Source: an uncultured Eubacteriales bacterium (GTDB lineage Bacteria; Bacillota; Clostridia; Oscillospirales; Acutalibacteraceae). Taken from it: a DNA stretch of 11,924 nt. The stretch spans positions 1 through 11,924 of the forward strand of contig CATZCM010000039.1 in NCBI GenBank assembly GCA_958417225.1, written 5' to 3'. The notes under the pieces were generated by a model. The model did not search any database, was not told the origin of the DNA, and saw only the letters and a list, made by a program, of their open reading frames with translations. A program made the position numbers and the translations under genes. Of the stretch, positions 1-7,503 are shown piece after piece; position 1 is the stretch's first letter; each line of letters starts with the position of its first letter.

Positions 1-314
1 GTTGGACTCTTTATACCAGCAAAACTTAAAAATATTACAGGATACTTTCCCTGCATGTCACGGTACTTTTTTTCTTGCCAGATAGACAAATCTCCAAAAA
101 GCTCTTCTCCTCTACCTTCGTATTGGTTTGAGAAAAAGCACTCCAACATACTCATGTTCATCGTTTTTCCAAATCTGCGCGGTCTCGTGATGAGGGTTAC
201 AGAATCGCCTTCTTCCCACCATTCTTTGATGAAATGAGTTTTATCCACATAGAAGTAATTATTTTTGCGGAGTTGTTCGAAGCTTTGTTCACCTATAGAT
301 ATTGTTTGGATCAT
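1..314 (-). CDS. AAA-ATPase-like family protein, N-terminal part (truncated by window edge)
   Basis: An open frame of 104 codons starts at ATG 314 and runs off the left edge without a stop. The protein begins MIQTISIGEQSFEQLRKN, followed by a YVDKT motif (residues 22-26), then RPRRFGKT (44-51), a Walker A-like loop, then a segment rich in Met and Phe and a YPVIFLSF strand (91-98). This order (YVDKT, then TRPRRFGKT, then a P-V-I-x-L-S-F strand) is typical of the AAA-ATPase-like family (Pfam AAA-ATPase_like), whose full members are about 500-560 residues and usually end in a PD-(D/E)XK nuclease-like domain. That C-terminal half is not in the window. AGAAGGAAAT about 6 nt before the ATG supports the start. 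The gene has its own promoter and a hairpin separates it from thiN upstream. The biological role of the family is not settled, and members are often present in many copies per genome. I infer an NTP-binding protein and nothing more. Confidence 0.85.
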   Translation of the reverse strand, partial: MIQTISIGEQSFEQLRKNNYFYVDKTHFIKEWWEEGDSVTLITRPRRFGKTMNMSMLECFFSNQYEGRGEELFGDLSIWQEKKYRDMQGKYPVIFLSFAGIKSP

Positions 315-348
315 AGATTTCCTTCTTTCTAGATAATTATTTATACTT

Positions 349-378
349 ATTATATCACAGACTATTCATCAATGGCAA
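349..378 (-). promoter_or_regulatory. Sigma-A-like promoter of the ATPase-like gene
   Basis: Read on the minus strand, TTGCCA (378-373) is followed by an 18-nt spacer and TATAAT (354-349). A TG one base before the -10 box gives an extended -10. Predicted transcription start is near 342, leaving a leader of roughly 28 nt. The -35 hexamer is the same as that of the gdhA promoter. Confidence 0.7.
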
Positions 379-490
379 CTATGAAAATTTATATGAATTA
401 AATGTTTAGTTTTGAGTTGATATCGCAAGGAATGGTTAGAAATAGCATTGGTAGTCGTAAAAATATTTTTTTGTAGCAACAATAATTTAT

Positions 491-533
491 GCCGAAAACC
501 ATCATTGATTTTATCAATATAATGATTTTCGGC
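491..533 (-). terminator. Hairpin downstream of thiN, probable operon terminator
   Basis: GCCGAAAA (491-498) pairs with TTTTCGGC (526-533). The inner arms ATCATT and AATGA extend the stem with a small bulge. It lies 42 nt past the thiN stop and before the promoter of the next minus-strand gene, as expected for the end of the operon. The minus-strand sequence after it is AT-rich but has only broken runs of T, so intrinsic termination is plausible rather than certain. Confidence 0.55.
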
Positions 534-574
534 GAGTTTTAAATTATACTATATAAATTAGAGTAGATATTTAT

Positions 575-1240
575 TTATGTAGAAATATATGTTTTTGAAA
601 GTGTTGTGATTATCAAAGCACAACCTTTTTCGACATAAAGATAACTACTATTTTTGTTGATGACGTTACTGATTCCAATAGGGGAGTTACAAGTTAAAAC
701 ACAATCTGACCCGTATTCAAACCCATGATATCTAACTTTAACATCATTACACCCGAATGGAAAAACTGAAATAGTTTGTCCTTTTTTGTTTAGAAAAGGG
801 TGTGTACTGTTTGGCTTGGCAAGAAATATTTCTTGATACTTATCGATCATTTTTGCTGTTATATTTTTATCTAGCAGATATTTTAATGTGCATATATTAG
901 CGTATGTATGATCAAGTCGTCCTCCTGTTGCACCTAAAAGAATAATTTCTGAGAATTTTTTTCTTTTCAGAGTTTGTTTTACCGCGATCATCATATCAGT
1001 ATAATCTTTGCGTTGAGGTAATTTTACAGTTTCAATATTAAAGTTTAGTGGTGACGTATCTTTAGGGGACGAATCAAAATCTCCAACTACAAGGTCTATT
1101 TTTATTCCAAGTTGATTTGCAACTGCAAACCCTCCGTCTGCACATACTACATACCCAGCGGATCTGGAATGATGCAATATGCAATTTTTGTCGTATTCTG
1201 GGGATGCACCAATAATTACACACTTTTTTTCTTTTTCCAT
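575..1240 (-). CDS. thiN: Thiamine pyrophosphokinase
   Basis: Transfers pyrophosphate from ATP to thiamine to make thiamine diphosphate, in the cytoplasm. The 221-residue protein has the usual family length and motifs: ADGG (34-37), the acidic metal-binding GDFDS (53-57), KDYTD (78-82), and GATGGRLDHTYAN (103-115). A C-terminal beta-sandwich region carries GISNV (189-193), the usual substrate-binding segment. The ATG follows an AAAGGAT-type binding site and lies inside the end of rsgA, overlapping it by 25 nt, so translation is probably coupled. It is the last gene of the six-gene operon. No TPP riboswitch is visible before it, which fits a salvage or activation enzyme embedded in a housekeeping operon. 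Its product is the cofactor of the transketolase encoded a few kilobases away. Confidence 0.95.
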   Translation of the reverse strand: MEKEKKCVIIGASPEYDKNCILHHSRSAGYVVCADGGFAVANQLGIKIDLVVGDFDSSPKDTSPLNFNIETVKLPQRKDYTDMMIAVKQTLKRKKFSEIILLGATGGRLDHTYANICTLKYLLDKNITAKMIDKYQEIFLAKPNSTHPFLNKKGQTISVFPFGCNDVKVRYHGFEYGSDCVLTCNSPIGISNVINKNSSYLYVEKGCALIITTLSKTYIST

Positions 1241-2124
1241 GATTTCAGATCCTTTATATTATCGTACATTAATTTATAATTATTGTATCTTTCACAACTT
1301 ATATACCCATCTGTTACTGCTTGGATTACGGCGCAACCTTTTTCGCTAGTATGTGAACAAGTTGTGAATTTGCAATTTGATGAATATTTTTGAAATTCTG
1401 CAAATCCAAACTGGAGGTTTTCTTTTTTTATATCTGAAACAGTAGTTATATCCAAGCTAGAAAATCCGGGAGTATCTGCGATATATCCATTACCTAATTT
1501 GAAAAGCTCTACTTGGCGGGTTGTGTGACGCCCACGGCCGAGCTTTTTACTTGTTTCGCCTGTTTGTAGGTTTAATTGCGATGAAAGCTTATTTATAAAA
1601 GTAGATTTACCTACTCCAGAGTTTCCGGCTAAGACGCAAATTTTACCCGAAATAGTATTTTTAAATTCATCTACAATAATATCGTTTTTGGGTGATGACA
1701 CAAAAACTTTTATTCCGATATTTTCATATATTTTCTTTACGAAAGTTACATCGGCAAGGTCCTCTTTAGTTATTATTAGTATAGGTTCAATTCCTTTTAT
1801 GGTTGCAATTGTGATTAATTGATCAACTAAAAATAAATTTATATCTGGGTCTTTAATTGAGCTAACTATGGCGAGTATATCAACATTAGAAATGGGTGGT
1901 CGCTGTAAAGTATTTTTTCTTTCGCATATACTGTCGATGATATCGTAACCGTCATTATCAACTTTTATTTTTACGTGATCTCCAGGTAATGGTTTACAAT
2001 TTTGCTTTCTAAATATTCCACGAGCCTTGCATTCGTGTATTATGCCGGCCCTTTCTACATAATAAAAGCCGGCAATACCTTTTACAAGCAGTCCATATTG
2101 ATTATCAGATAGGTTCTTATTCAT
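1216..2124 (-). CDS. rsgA: Small ribosomal subunit biogenesis GTPase RsgA
   Basis: Circularly permuted GTPase that checks late 30S subunit assembly. The 302-residue protein shows an N-terminal OB-fold region (about 8-75), then the G domain in permuted order: G4 TKED (119-122, a TKxD variant of NKxD), G1 P-loop GNSGVGKST (167-175), the G2-type GRGRHTT (196-202), and G3 DTPG (217-220). A C-terminal zinc site follows, with Cys251, Cys256, His258 and Cys264. The start ATG overlaps the prkC stop within ATGAATAA, and no strong Shine-Dalgarno is seen (only a weak AAGTGAT), so translation may depend on coupling to prkC. In B. subtilis the homologue CpgA is a substrate of PrkC, which fits the gene order. 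That this homologue is phosphorylated is inference. Confidence 0.96.
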   Translation of the reverse strand: MNKNLSDNQYGLLVKGIAGFYYVERAGIIHECKARGIFRKQNCKPLPGDHVKIKVDNDGYDIIDSICERKNTLQRPPISNVDILAIVSSIKDPDINLFLVDQLITIATIKGIEPILIITKEDLADVTFVKKIYENIGIKVFVSSPKNDIIVDEFKNTISGKICVLAGNSGVGKSTFINKLSSQLNLQTGETSKKLGRGRHTTRQVELFKLGNGYIADTPGFSSLDITTVSDIKKENLQFGFAEFQKYSSNCKFTTCSHTSEKGCAVIQAVTDGYISCERYNNYKLMYDNIKDLKSWKKKKSV

Positions 2125-4147
2125 CGATTACATCACTTTTAAAAAGAGGGTTATTATGTGTTTCACTAATGTATGTGTAGGCTCTGGTGGTATAATTTCC
2201 AGTACTCATTGTAACGGAGTATTCCCTATATAATTTATTGTTTAAGTAAATTGAAACTTCTTTTATGTCGTTGTTTTGTCCGGTAACTGGAATAGAAACC
2301 TGTTCACCAGAGGCTTTTACATACTTTGTATCCTTGAGAACGGAATCAATGTAAATATCCATTTTAATTGAGGTTTCGTCTGTGTCTGGTAGATCAACAG
2401 AAATGTTAACAGTTGATTGTGCATTCTTTCCATTACTTACAATTAGAGTAACTTGGGTGTCAATATCCACTTCCGTATCAGTGTCGGGATCTGTGCCAAT
2501 TACGGTATCTTTTGGCTGATCACTGTCTTCATATTTTATTGATGTATTTACCTTTAATTTTTTGCTTTGTAACGTGCTTGCAGCTTCACTAATAGTGCTG
2601 CCCGCAACGCTTGGTATGGTTACTTTTTCAACTCCGTCACTTACAATGATAGTTATTGTATCAGTGACTCGTACAGTTGATCCAGCAACGGGATTTGTTC
2701 CGATAACCTTGCCTTTTTCCACATTTGGATCCGATTTTGTTGAGATTTCCGTGCTGAGATTTAATTTTTTTAATTGCTCTATAGCACTTTCTTGTGACAA
2801 TCCTTTTACAGTGGGAAGTATAACGGTTGTTCCGGAGCTATTTACACTAAGTTTTATTGTTGCGGTTTCTTTTATTTTTTTTGAGCCCGATTTTGGGTCC
2901 TGATCGAGAATTTCACCTTCCGGTTTGTTTTTGTTGTAAACGTTTACAACATCAAAATTAAATTTGTAATTTGTGTTGTTTTTTACTTCGTCGTATTTAA
3001 GGCCAATGAAGTTTGGAACATCAACGTCTTTATTTGATGATTTGAAAACACCCAAAAGTGCACACACGATTAGGATAGAAGCAAATGCCAATACTATGGC
3101 ACCAGTCCAGATGACAGCAGTTGTGTATTTTTTCTTGCTGCTTTTATCGGAGAAATCTTCATATTCGTTTCGTTGCCGTGCTGCTTTGGAAGGATAGTTA
3201 ATGTTATGTGATTGATTACTAGAATTTTGATAATTATCGTTATATGCTAAGTTTACGTTATCATCGATATATTTTGTAGGATTGTCATTAGTAAGGTATT
3301 TGTATGCAAATTTTATGCTTGGATTTTCACTGAATTTTTCCAAAGCATAAATCATGTCATTTGCAGATTGATATCTATTTATTGGAAGCTTTTGCATTGC
3401 TTTCATGGTGATATCTTCAAGGCCGTCAGGAATATCTTCATTTATTTCATGCATTGGTTTGGGTTTGCTTTGCATCTGCATGATTGCAACTGATACGGCG
3501 TTATCTGCATTGAAGGGAAGTGTACCGGTTAGCATTTCATACATGATTACCCCTACGGAATAAATATCTGCAGTTTCATCGGTTGGTTCACCCTTTGCTT
3601 GTTCTGGAGCAATGTAGTGCACTGATCCAATAGCTTGATCAGTTATTGTGCGGGTACTATTGGTGGTAACTCGTGCGATCCCGAAGTCTGTAATTTTTAT
3701 AGTTCCGTCGGGTAGTAACATTATATTTTGTGGTTTAACGTCGCGATGTATTATTCCTTTGCTGTGCGCGTGACGTAGTGCGTTTAATATTTGCATCGTG
3801 AAGTGAACGGTGTTTTTCCATGAAACCGTTCCATTTGATTCGATATATTCTTTTAAGGTTATTCCTTCTATGTATTCCATTACGATATATTGGATAATAT
3901 CTCCAATGTTAACATCGAAAACTTTAACTATGTTAGGGTGAGAGAGCATTGCAATAGCTCTTGATTCATTTTTAAATCTTCTGATAAAATCCTTATTATC
4001 CAGATATTCTTCTTTCAGAATTTTAATAGCTACAATTTTATTTTCCTGATTGTCAAATGCTTTGTATACCATAGCCATTCCGCCGATGCCGATCAGCTCA
4101 TCAATCTCGTATCTTCCGTCCAAGCGTTTACCTATGTATTTGTCCAT
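2117..4147 (-). CDS. prkC: Membrane Ser/Thr protein kinase with PASTA repeats (PrkC/Stk type)
   Basis: Receptor kinase that senses cell-wall muropeptides or lipid II through its outer PASTA domains and phosphorylates cytoplasmic proteins. With the start chosen here it has 676 residues. Kinase domain about 12-275: glycine loop GIGGMAMVY (20-28), Lys42, Glu61, HRDVKPQN (134-141, catalytic Asp136), DFG (154-156), Thr/Ser-rich activation loop, and APEQ (180-183). An Asn/Tyr/Ser-rich linker (about 285-335) and a basic KKK stop precede one membrane helix (about 342-367). Three PASTA domains follow (about 376-436, 443-505, 509-571), then a beta-rich tail of about 100 residues (578-676), comparable to the extra C-terminal domain of some PrkC proteins. 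The ATG at 4147 sits 8 nt after GGAGGAAA. An in-frame GTG at 4162 overlaps that site and cannot use it. prpC is immediately upstream, the usual kinase-phosphatase pair. Confidence 0.96.
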   Translation of the reverse strand: MDKYIGKRLDGRYEIDELIGIGGMAMVYKAFDNQENKIVAIKILKEEYLDNKDFIRRFKNESRAIAMLSHPNIVKVFDVNIGDIIQYIVMEYIEGITLKEYIESNGTVSWKNTVHFTMQILNALRHAHSKGIIHRDVKPQNIMLLPDGTIKITDFGIARVTTNSTRTITDQAIGSVHYIAPEQAKGEPTDETADIYSVGVIMYEMLTGTLPFNADNAVSVAIMQMQSKPKPMHEINEDIPDGLEDITMKAMQKLPINRYQSANDMIYALEKFSENPSIKFAYKYLTNDNPTKYIDDNVNLAYNDNYQNSSNQSHNINYPSKAARQRNEYEDFSDKSSKKKYTTAVIWTGAIVLAFASILIVCALLGVFKSSNKDVDVPNFIGLKYDEVKNNTNYKFNFDVVNVYNKNKPEGEILDQDPKSGSKKIKETATIKLSVNSSGTTVILPTVKGLSQESAIEQLKKLNLSTEISTKSDPNVEKGKVIGTNPVAGSTVRVTDTITIIVSDGVEKVTIPSVAGSTISEAASTLQSKKLKVNTSIKYEDSDQPKDTVIGTDPDTDTEVDIDTQVTLIVSNGKNAQSTVNISVDLPDTDETSIKMDIYIDSVLKDTKYVKASGEQVSIPVTGQNNDIKEVSIYLNNKLYREYSVTMSTGNYTTRAYTYISETHNNPLFKSDVIDE

Positions 4148-4152
4148 AATAG

Positions 4153-4160
4153 TTTCCTCC
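4153..4160 (-). promoter_or_regulatory. Ribosome binding site that fixes the prkC start
   Basis: GGAGGAAA on the minus strand, 8 nt (from GGAGG) before ATG 4147. The longer reading starting at GTG 4162 would begin on top of this site, so the ATG is preferred and the protein is five residues shorter than the longest open frame. Confidence 0.85.
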
Positions 4161-4170
4161 ACTAAATATT

Positions 4171-4896
4171 TTATTTTTCAATGATTACCACAGTAATGTT
4201 ATCTTTTCCACCAGATGCTTTTGCAGCGGAGATAAGTTTTACAGAAGTGTCGGTATCATCATTTTCGGAAAGCTTTAATATTTCCTCATCAGTTAGTTGA
4301 TTGGAAAGTCCATCTGTACAGATTAATAATTTATCTTTTTCTCCAAACGGATGTTCGATATAATCTATATCGACTGATTCATGTGCACCAAGTGCGCGGG
4401 TGATAACGTTTTTTCGTGGATGGTTTCGCATTTCGTCTTTGGTTATTTCACCACAATCGCACATTTGTTGAACCAATGAATGATCTTTTGTTAATTGTGC
4501 AATTGAACCATTTGACAAAAAGTACGCACGACTATCACCAACATATGCTATATGAGCAATATTGTCGTTAATTAATGCGGCTACTACCGTTGTACCCATA
4601 CCTGAGCACGTTTCATCTTCGCTTGCTTGTTGAAAGATTTTGTTGTTAGCGTGAGAAATTGCTGTAGTAATTGAATTTTTTATTTTTTCACTTGATTTAT
4701 TATTTTTGTAAAGATTCGAGAAAACTTCCCATATATCTTTCACAGCGAGTTGGCTTGCAACGTCTCCTTTTTTTTCTCCGCCCATACCGTCACAAACTAC
4801 TGCAAAAAGTTCATCGTTGGGGAGTTGTTGGACAAAAAATGCATCTTGATTTTCCTTGCGGATTAAACCTACATCACTTCCGCTGTATACTTTCAC
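4171..4896 (-). CDS. prpC: PP2C-family protein Ser/Thr phosphatase
   Basis: Metal-dependent phosphatase that reverses phosphorylation by PrkC. With the GTG start at 4896 it has 241 residues, the usual size. PP2C motifs are all present: SGSDVGLIRKENQDAF with Arg13 and Asp18, VCDGMGG (Asp36-Gly37, metal binding), SGMGTTVV (98-105), VGDSRAY (119-125), KDHS (137-140), TDGLSNQL (194-201), and KDNITVV (231-237, Asp232). No membrane segment is seen. The start was chosen because AAGGAGG (4912-4906) directly abuts the upstream ATG at 4905, leaving no spacer for it, but lies 9 nt before the in-frame GTG. The gene overlaps the end of rlmN by 23 nt and is separated from prkC by 23 nt holding the prkC binding site. 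The two are very likely co-translated from one mRNA. Confidence 0.95.
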   Translation of the reverse strand: MKVYSGSDVGLIRKENQDAFFVQQLPNDELFAVVCDGMGGEKKGDVASQLAVKDIWEVFSNLYKNNKSSEKIKNSITTAISHANNKIFQQASEDETCSGMGTTVVAALINDNIAHIAYVGDSRAYFLSNGSIAQLTKDHSLVQQMCDCGEITKDEMRNHPRKNVITRALGAHESVDIDYIEHPFGEKDKLLICTDGLSNQLTDEEILKLSENDDTDTSVKLISAAKASGGKDNITVVIIEK

Positions 4897-5941
4897 TGGT
4901 ATCATCCTCCTTGTTTAGTTTTTTGCGTTTCAGTTGACCGCACGAAGCATTTATATCTGAACCTAATGTTCTCCGAATAGTTACATTTATACCTCGGCGC
5001 GACAAGATTTCACAAAATCTATTAAGTCTTTTATCACTGCTCCTTTTATAATTGGTTTCTTCTATAGGATTAACGGGAATCAAATTAACATGACAAATTT
5101 TCCCCGATAATTTTTTGGAAAGTTCTTTTGCACATTCATCACTGTCATTAATACCACTTATCATTGCGTACTCAAAGGAAATTCTTCGTCCGGTTTTTTG
5201 TATATAATAATCGCAAGCCTTTAAAAGTTCATTCATATTAAACCGTTTGTTAATTTTCATCATTGTATTTCTAATGGAGTCGTTTGGTGCATGAAGTGAT
5301 ATTGATAAAGTAATGCCTAATTTTTCATCGGCGAGCTTATAAATCTTGTCGACAAGACCGCAAGTTGATACTGATATGTGTCTTGCACTTAAGTTCATTC
5401 CGTCGGGGGAACTTACTAATTTTAAAAATTTTAGCACATTGTCGTAATTGTCGAGAGGTTCACCCATACCCATTAATACAACGTGGGAGATACGTACGTT
5501 GAGATCGTGTTCTGCAGTTTGTATTTCAGAGAGCATTTCGGATGGGTAAAGGTTTCTTACAAATCCATCCTTTCCGGTAGCGCAAAAGCTGCAGCCCATT
5601 TTACATCCCACTTGAGTTGATATGCACATTGAGTAACCATATCGGTATTTCATTACGACGGCTTCAACGAAATCTCCGGTAGTTGTTTGCAAAAGATATT
5701 TCACAGTATCATTATACTTTGAAATGAATTTTTTTTCAATAACCATATACAAAATTTTATAATTGTTTTTTAAATCATTGCGAAGAGTTTTTGGAAGATT
5801 TGACATTTCGTCGAAATTATTTATAGCATCTTTATGTAACCACCTATATACTTGAATTGCGCGATATTTAGGTTGATTTAGTGATTTAAATTCTTTTTCA
5901 AGTTCAGAGAGGTTAAGTGATCGTATATCCTTTTTATTCAT
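4874..5941 (-). CDS. rlmN: Dual-specificity 23S rRNA (A2503)/tRNA (A37) methyltransferase RlmN
   Basis: Radical-SAM enzyme that places a methyl group on C2 of A2503 in 23S rRNA and of A37 in some tRNAs, affecting the peptidyl-transferase region and decoding. The 355-residue protein has a small helical N-terminal domain (about 1-90). The radical SAM cluster motif CKMGCSFC has Cys113, Cys117 and Cys120. GMGEP (158-162) binds SAM. A conserved Cys106 lies seven residues before the cluster, and the methyl-carrying Cys334 is in the GSDINASCGQL stretch. The two accessory cysteines make this an RlmN/Cfr-type enzyme. The ordinary housekeeping context and A2503-type sequence favour RlmN over the resistance enzyme Cfr. 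An AAAAGGAG site about 7 nt upstream supports the ATG, which overlaps the rsmB stop by 8 nt. Confidence 0.96.
   Translation of the reverse strand: MNKKDIRSLNLSELEKEFKSLNQPKYRAIQVYRWLHKDAINNFDEMSNLPKTLRNDLKNNYKILYMVIEKKFISKYNDTVKYLLQTTTGDFVEAVVMKYRYGYSMCISTQVGCKMGCSFCATGKDGFVRNLYPSEMLSEIQTAEHDLNVRISHVVLMGMGEPLDNYDNVLKFLKLVSSPDGMNLSARHISVSTCGLVDKIYKLADEKLGITLSISLHAPNDSIRNTMMKINKRFNMNELLKACDYYIQKTGRRISFEYAMISGINDSDECAKELSKKLSGKICHVNLIPVNPIEETNYKRSSDKRLNRFCEILSRRGINVTIRRTLGSDINASCGQLKRKKLNKEDDTSESIQRK
4906..4912 (-). promoter_or_regulatory. Ribosome binding site that decides the prpC start
   Basis: AAGGAGG on the minus strand, inside rlmN sequence just upstream. Spacing is 0 nt to ATG 4905 and 9 nt to GTG 4896 in the same frame, so GTG is the likely initiator. 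Confidence 0.8.
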
Positions 5942-7280
5942 TTTCTACTCCTTTTATTTTTTGAAGTTTAGCGATGAAAAATCCGTCACAACCACTTGTG
6001 TTTGCATTTGGAATAAATGTTAGTTGATATAGAGGTTCATCGATGATTCGTGTTATTGTGGGTGGAGGTGTAATTTTGATTGGGATGAAGTTTTTATTTG
6101 CTTTTAGAAATTTTTTAATAATATTATCGTTTTCAGCTTTGTTTAACGTACATGTCGAGTAAATTAATATTCCTCCAGGTTTTAATAGCTTTGATGCAGA
6201 CTGCAATATAGCTAACTGAGTATCACAGAGTATGTTGATACAATCTTTTTCCTTGTATCGGATTTCTGGTTTGTGCCGGATAATGCCTAGTCCAGAACAT
6301 GGAACGTCACATAGTACTTTATCTGCGACTTCTTCTGAATCAACGCCTTTTGTGGCGTCTATAGTTGAGGCGTCAATTATTGTTATGCCGAGGCGATTTG
6401 CACCAGTATTTATTAAATTAACTTTGTGTGGATATAGATCGTGTGCAAATATTTTGCCTTGATTTTTCATAATTTCAGCTATAGTGAATGTTTTTCCACC
6501 GGGGGCTGCACACACGTCAACTACGGTGTCTCCAGGTTTGGGATCTAGAATTGAGCAGCATACCTGCGAGGATATACCTTGCACATGAAAGAGTCCCTCT
6601 TTAAATTCGCTGAGATTTTCCAACGAGTGGGTTCTTTTTAGTCCGAGAGCATCCAAATTAGGGATTTTTTCTGTTGCGATACCTTTTTCATTAAGTGAGG
6701 TGATCAATTTTGTTTCATCTGTTTTTAAAGTATTAATTCGAATTGTAAGTTCGGGCGTGATATTTAGGGAATTTAAAAACATTTTAGTGGCATTGTTACC
6801 GTACGATTTTTGCACGTGGTCTATTATCCACTGTGGACAGGAGTACTTTACTTCATCTGTATCGAATTTTAAATTTTCTCTATCGCGGACGACATTTCGT
6901 AATATTCCATTGACAAACGCTTTGGTTTTATATTTGTGTACTGCGTTTACAAGGTTAACAGTTTCGTTCACTGAAGCGAAGTCTTGAACTTTATCCATAA
7001 AATAGATTTGATATACCCCAATGTAAAGTATTATCAATATGTCCGGAGAAATTTTCTTTAGTCGAATACTTGAATATTTACGTATTATGTAGTCGAGTGT
7101 TATTTTTTTCTCTAAAACGCCGTATACGAGCCTGGATGTAAAAGCTTTGTTGGGTTCCGTTAAGTTACATTGCCGTAGTTCGCGATCTAGTGCAATATTT
7201 GAATATGCTCCATCTTGAAAAATCTTTAAAAGTATATTAAGTGCGATGATACGTGGATTTTTTGTTTTGTGAATTTCCAA
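5934..7280 (-). CDS. rsmB: 16S rRNA (cytosine-967 C5)-methyltransferase RsmB
   Basis: SAM-dependent enzyme that methylates C967 of 16S rRNA. The 448-residue length is usual. An N-terminal NusB-like RNA-binding domain (about 5-135) is followed by a small linker domain and the Rossmann methyltransferase. Motif I is DVCAAPGGKT (255-264), motif IV is DVPCSG (325-330, Cys328), and motif VI is YSTCT (374-378, with the nucleophile Cys377). The C-terminal SGCDGFF (429-435) is also typical. The start is TTG at 7280, supported by AGGAGG with an 8-nt spacer. It is the first gene of the operon here. In B. subtilis priA, coaBC, def and fmt usually come before it, so the block has been cut down or rearranged at its 5' side. 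Confidence 0.96.
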   Translation of the reverse strand: MEIHKTKNPRIIALNILLKIFQDGAYSNIALDRELRQCNLTEPNKAFTSRLVYGVLEKKITLDYIIRKYSSIRLKKISPDILIILYIGVYQIYFMDKVQDFASVNETVNLVNAVHKYKTKAFVNGILRNVVRDRENLKFDTDEVKYSCPQWIIDHVQKSYGNNATKMFLNSLNITPELTIRINTLKTDETKLITSLNEKGIATEKIPNLDALGLKRTHSLENLSEFKEGLFHVQGISSQVCCSILDPKPGDTVVDVCAAPGGKTFTIAEIMKNQGKIFAHDLYPHKVNLINTGANRLGITIIDASTIDATKGVDSEEVADKVLCDVPCSGLGIIRHKPEIRYKEKDCINILCDTQLAILQSASKLLKPGGILIYSTCTLNKAENDNIIKKFLKANKNFIPIKITPPPTITRIIDEPLYQLTFIPNANTSGCDGFFIAKLQKIKGVENE

Positions 7281-7313
7281 GTTTTTATCCTCCTAAAATT
7301 TTCAATTATTAAA

Positions 7314-7342
7314 ATTATATATCATATAAGATTTTTTTTCAA
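7314..7342 (-). promoter_or_regulatory. Sigma-A-like promoter of the rsmB-thiN operon
   Basis: On the minus strand TTGAAA (7342-7337), a 17-nt spacer beginning with an A-tract, and TATAAT (7319-7314). The predicted transcription start near 7307 gives a leader of about 27 nt that contains the AGGAGG of rsmB. No other good promoter is visible inside the operon. Confidence 0.75.
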
Positions 7343-7468
7343 GGAAAAAGAAATTTGAATGGTTTATATTTAGCAAATTTATCTTATGAAATTCTGAAGT
7401 ACGGTTTACTGATGAGTATTCTGTATGAGTTTTGCAAATTTTTTTAAGCGTAAGTTTGTAAAAAATGC
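7343..7468. other. AT-rich spacer between divergent promoters
   Basis: About 126 nt between the two back-to-back promoters, with no convincing gene. It contains an 8-bp TTTGCAAA palindrome (about 7433-7440) and T/A-rich tracts just before the galU -35 box that could act as an UP-like element. I see no clear operator or RNA structure in the rest. Confidence 0.5.
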
Positions 7469-7497
7469 TTGCATTAAGCTGTAGATAGTAGTATAAT
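7469..7497 (+). promoter_or_regulatory. Sigma-A-like promoter of the galU-transketolase operon
   Basis: TTGCAT (7469-7474), a 17-nt spacer, then a consensus TATAAT (7492-7497). The predicted start of transcription is about 7503-7505, leaving an unusually long leader of about 118 nt before galU. Confidence 0.75.
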
Positions 7498-7503
7498 TCA
7501 AAT

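Noticed and set aside
55..237. Plus-strand ORF of 60 codons
   Set aside because: It lies antisense to the ATPase-like gene, which has clear family motifs, and has no binding site of its own.
459..470. AAAAATATTTTT palindrome as a second terminator after thiN
   Set aside because: It is pure A/T with no GC stem and lies beyond the stronger hairpin, so it is likely chance in AT-rich DNA.
1241..1300. TPP riboswitch upstream of thiN
   Set aside because: This sequence is the coding end of rsgA, and no thi-box elements are recognisable.
2562..3197. Plus-strand open frames opposite the PASTA and linker region of prkC
   Set aside because: They are shadows of the kinase reading frame, have no recognisable motif and no binding site.
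4874..5941. Cfr-type antibiotic resistance methyltransferase
   Set aside because: The gene sits in the conserved rsmB-rlmN-prpC-prkC block and has the RlmN layout, so the housekeeping enzyme is far more likely.
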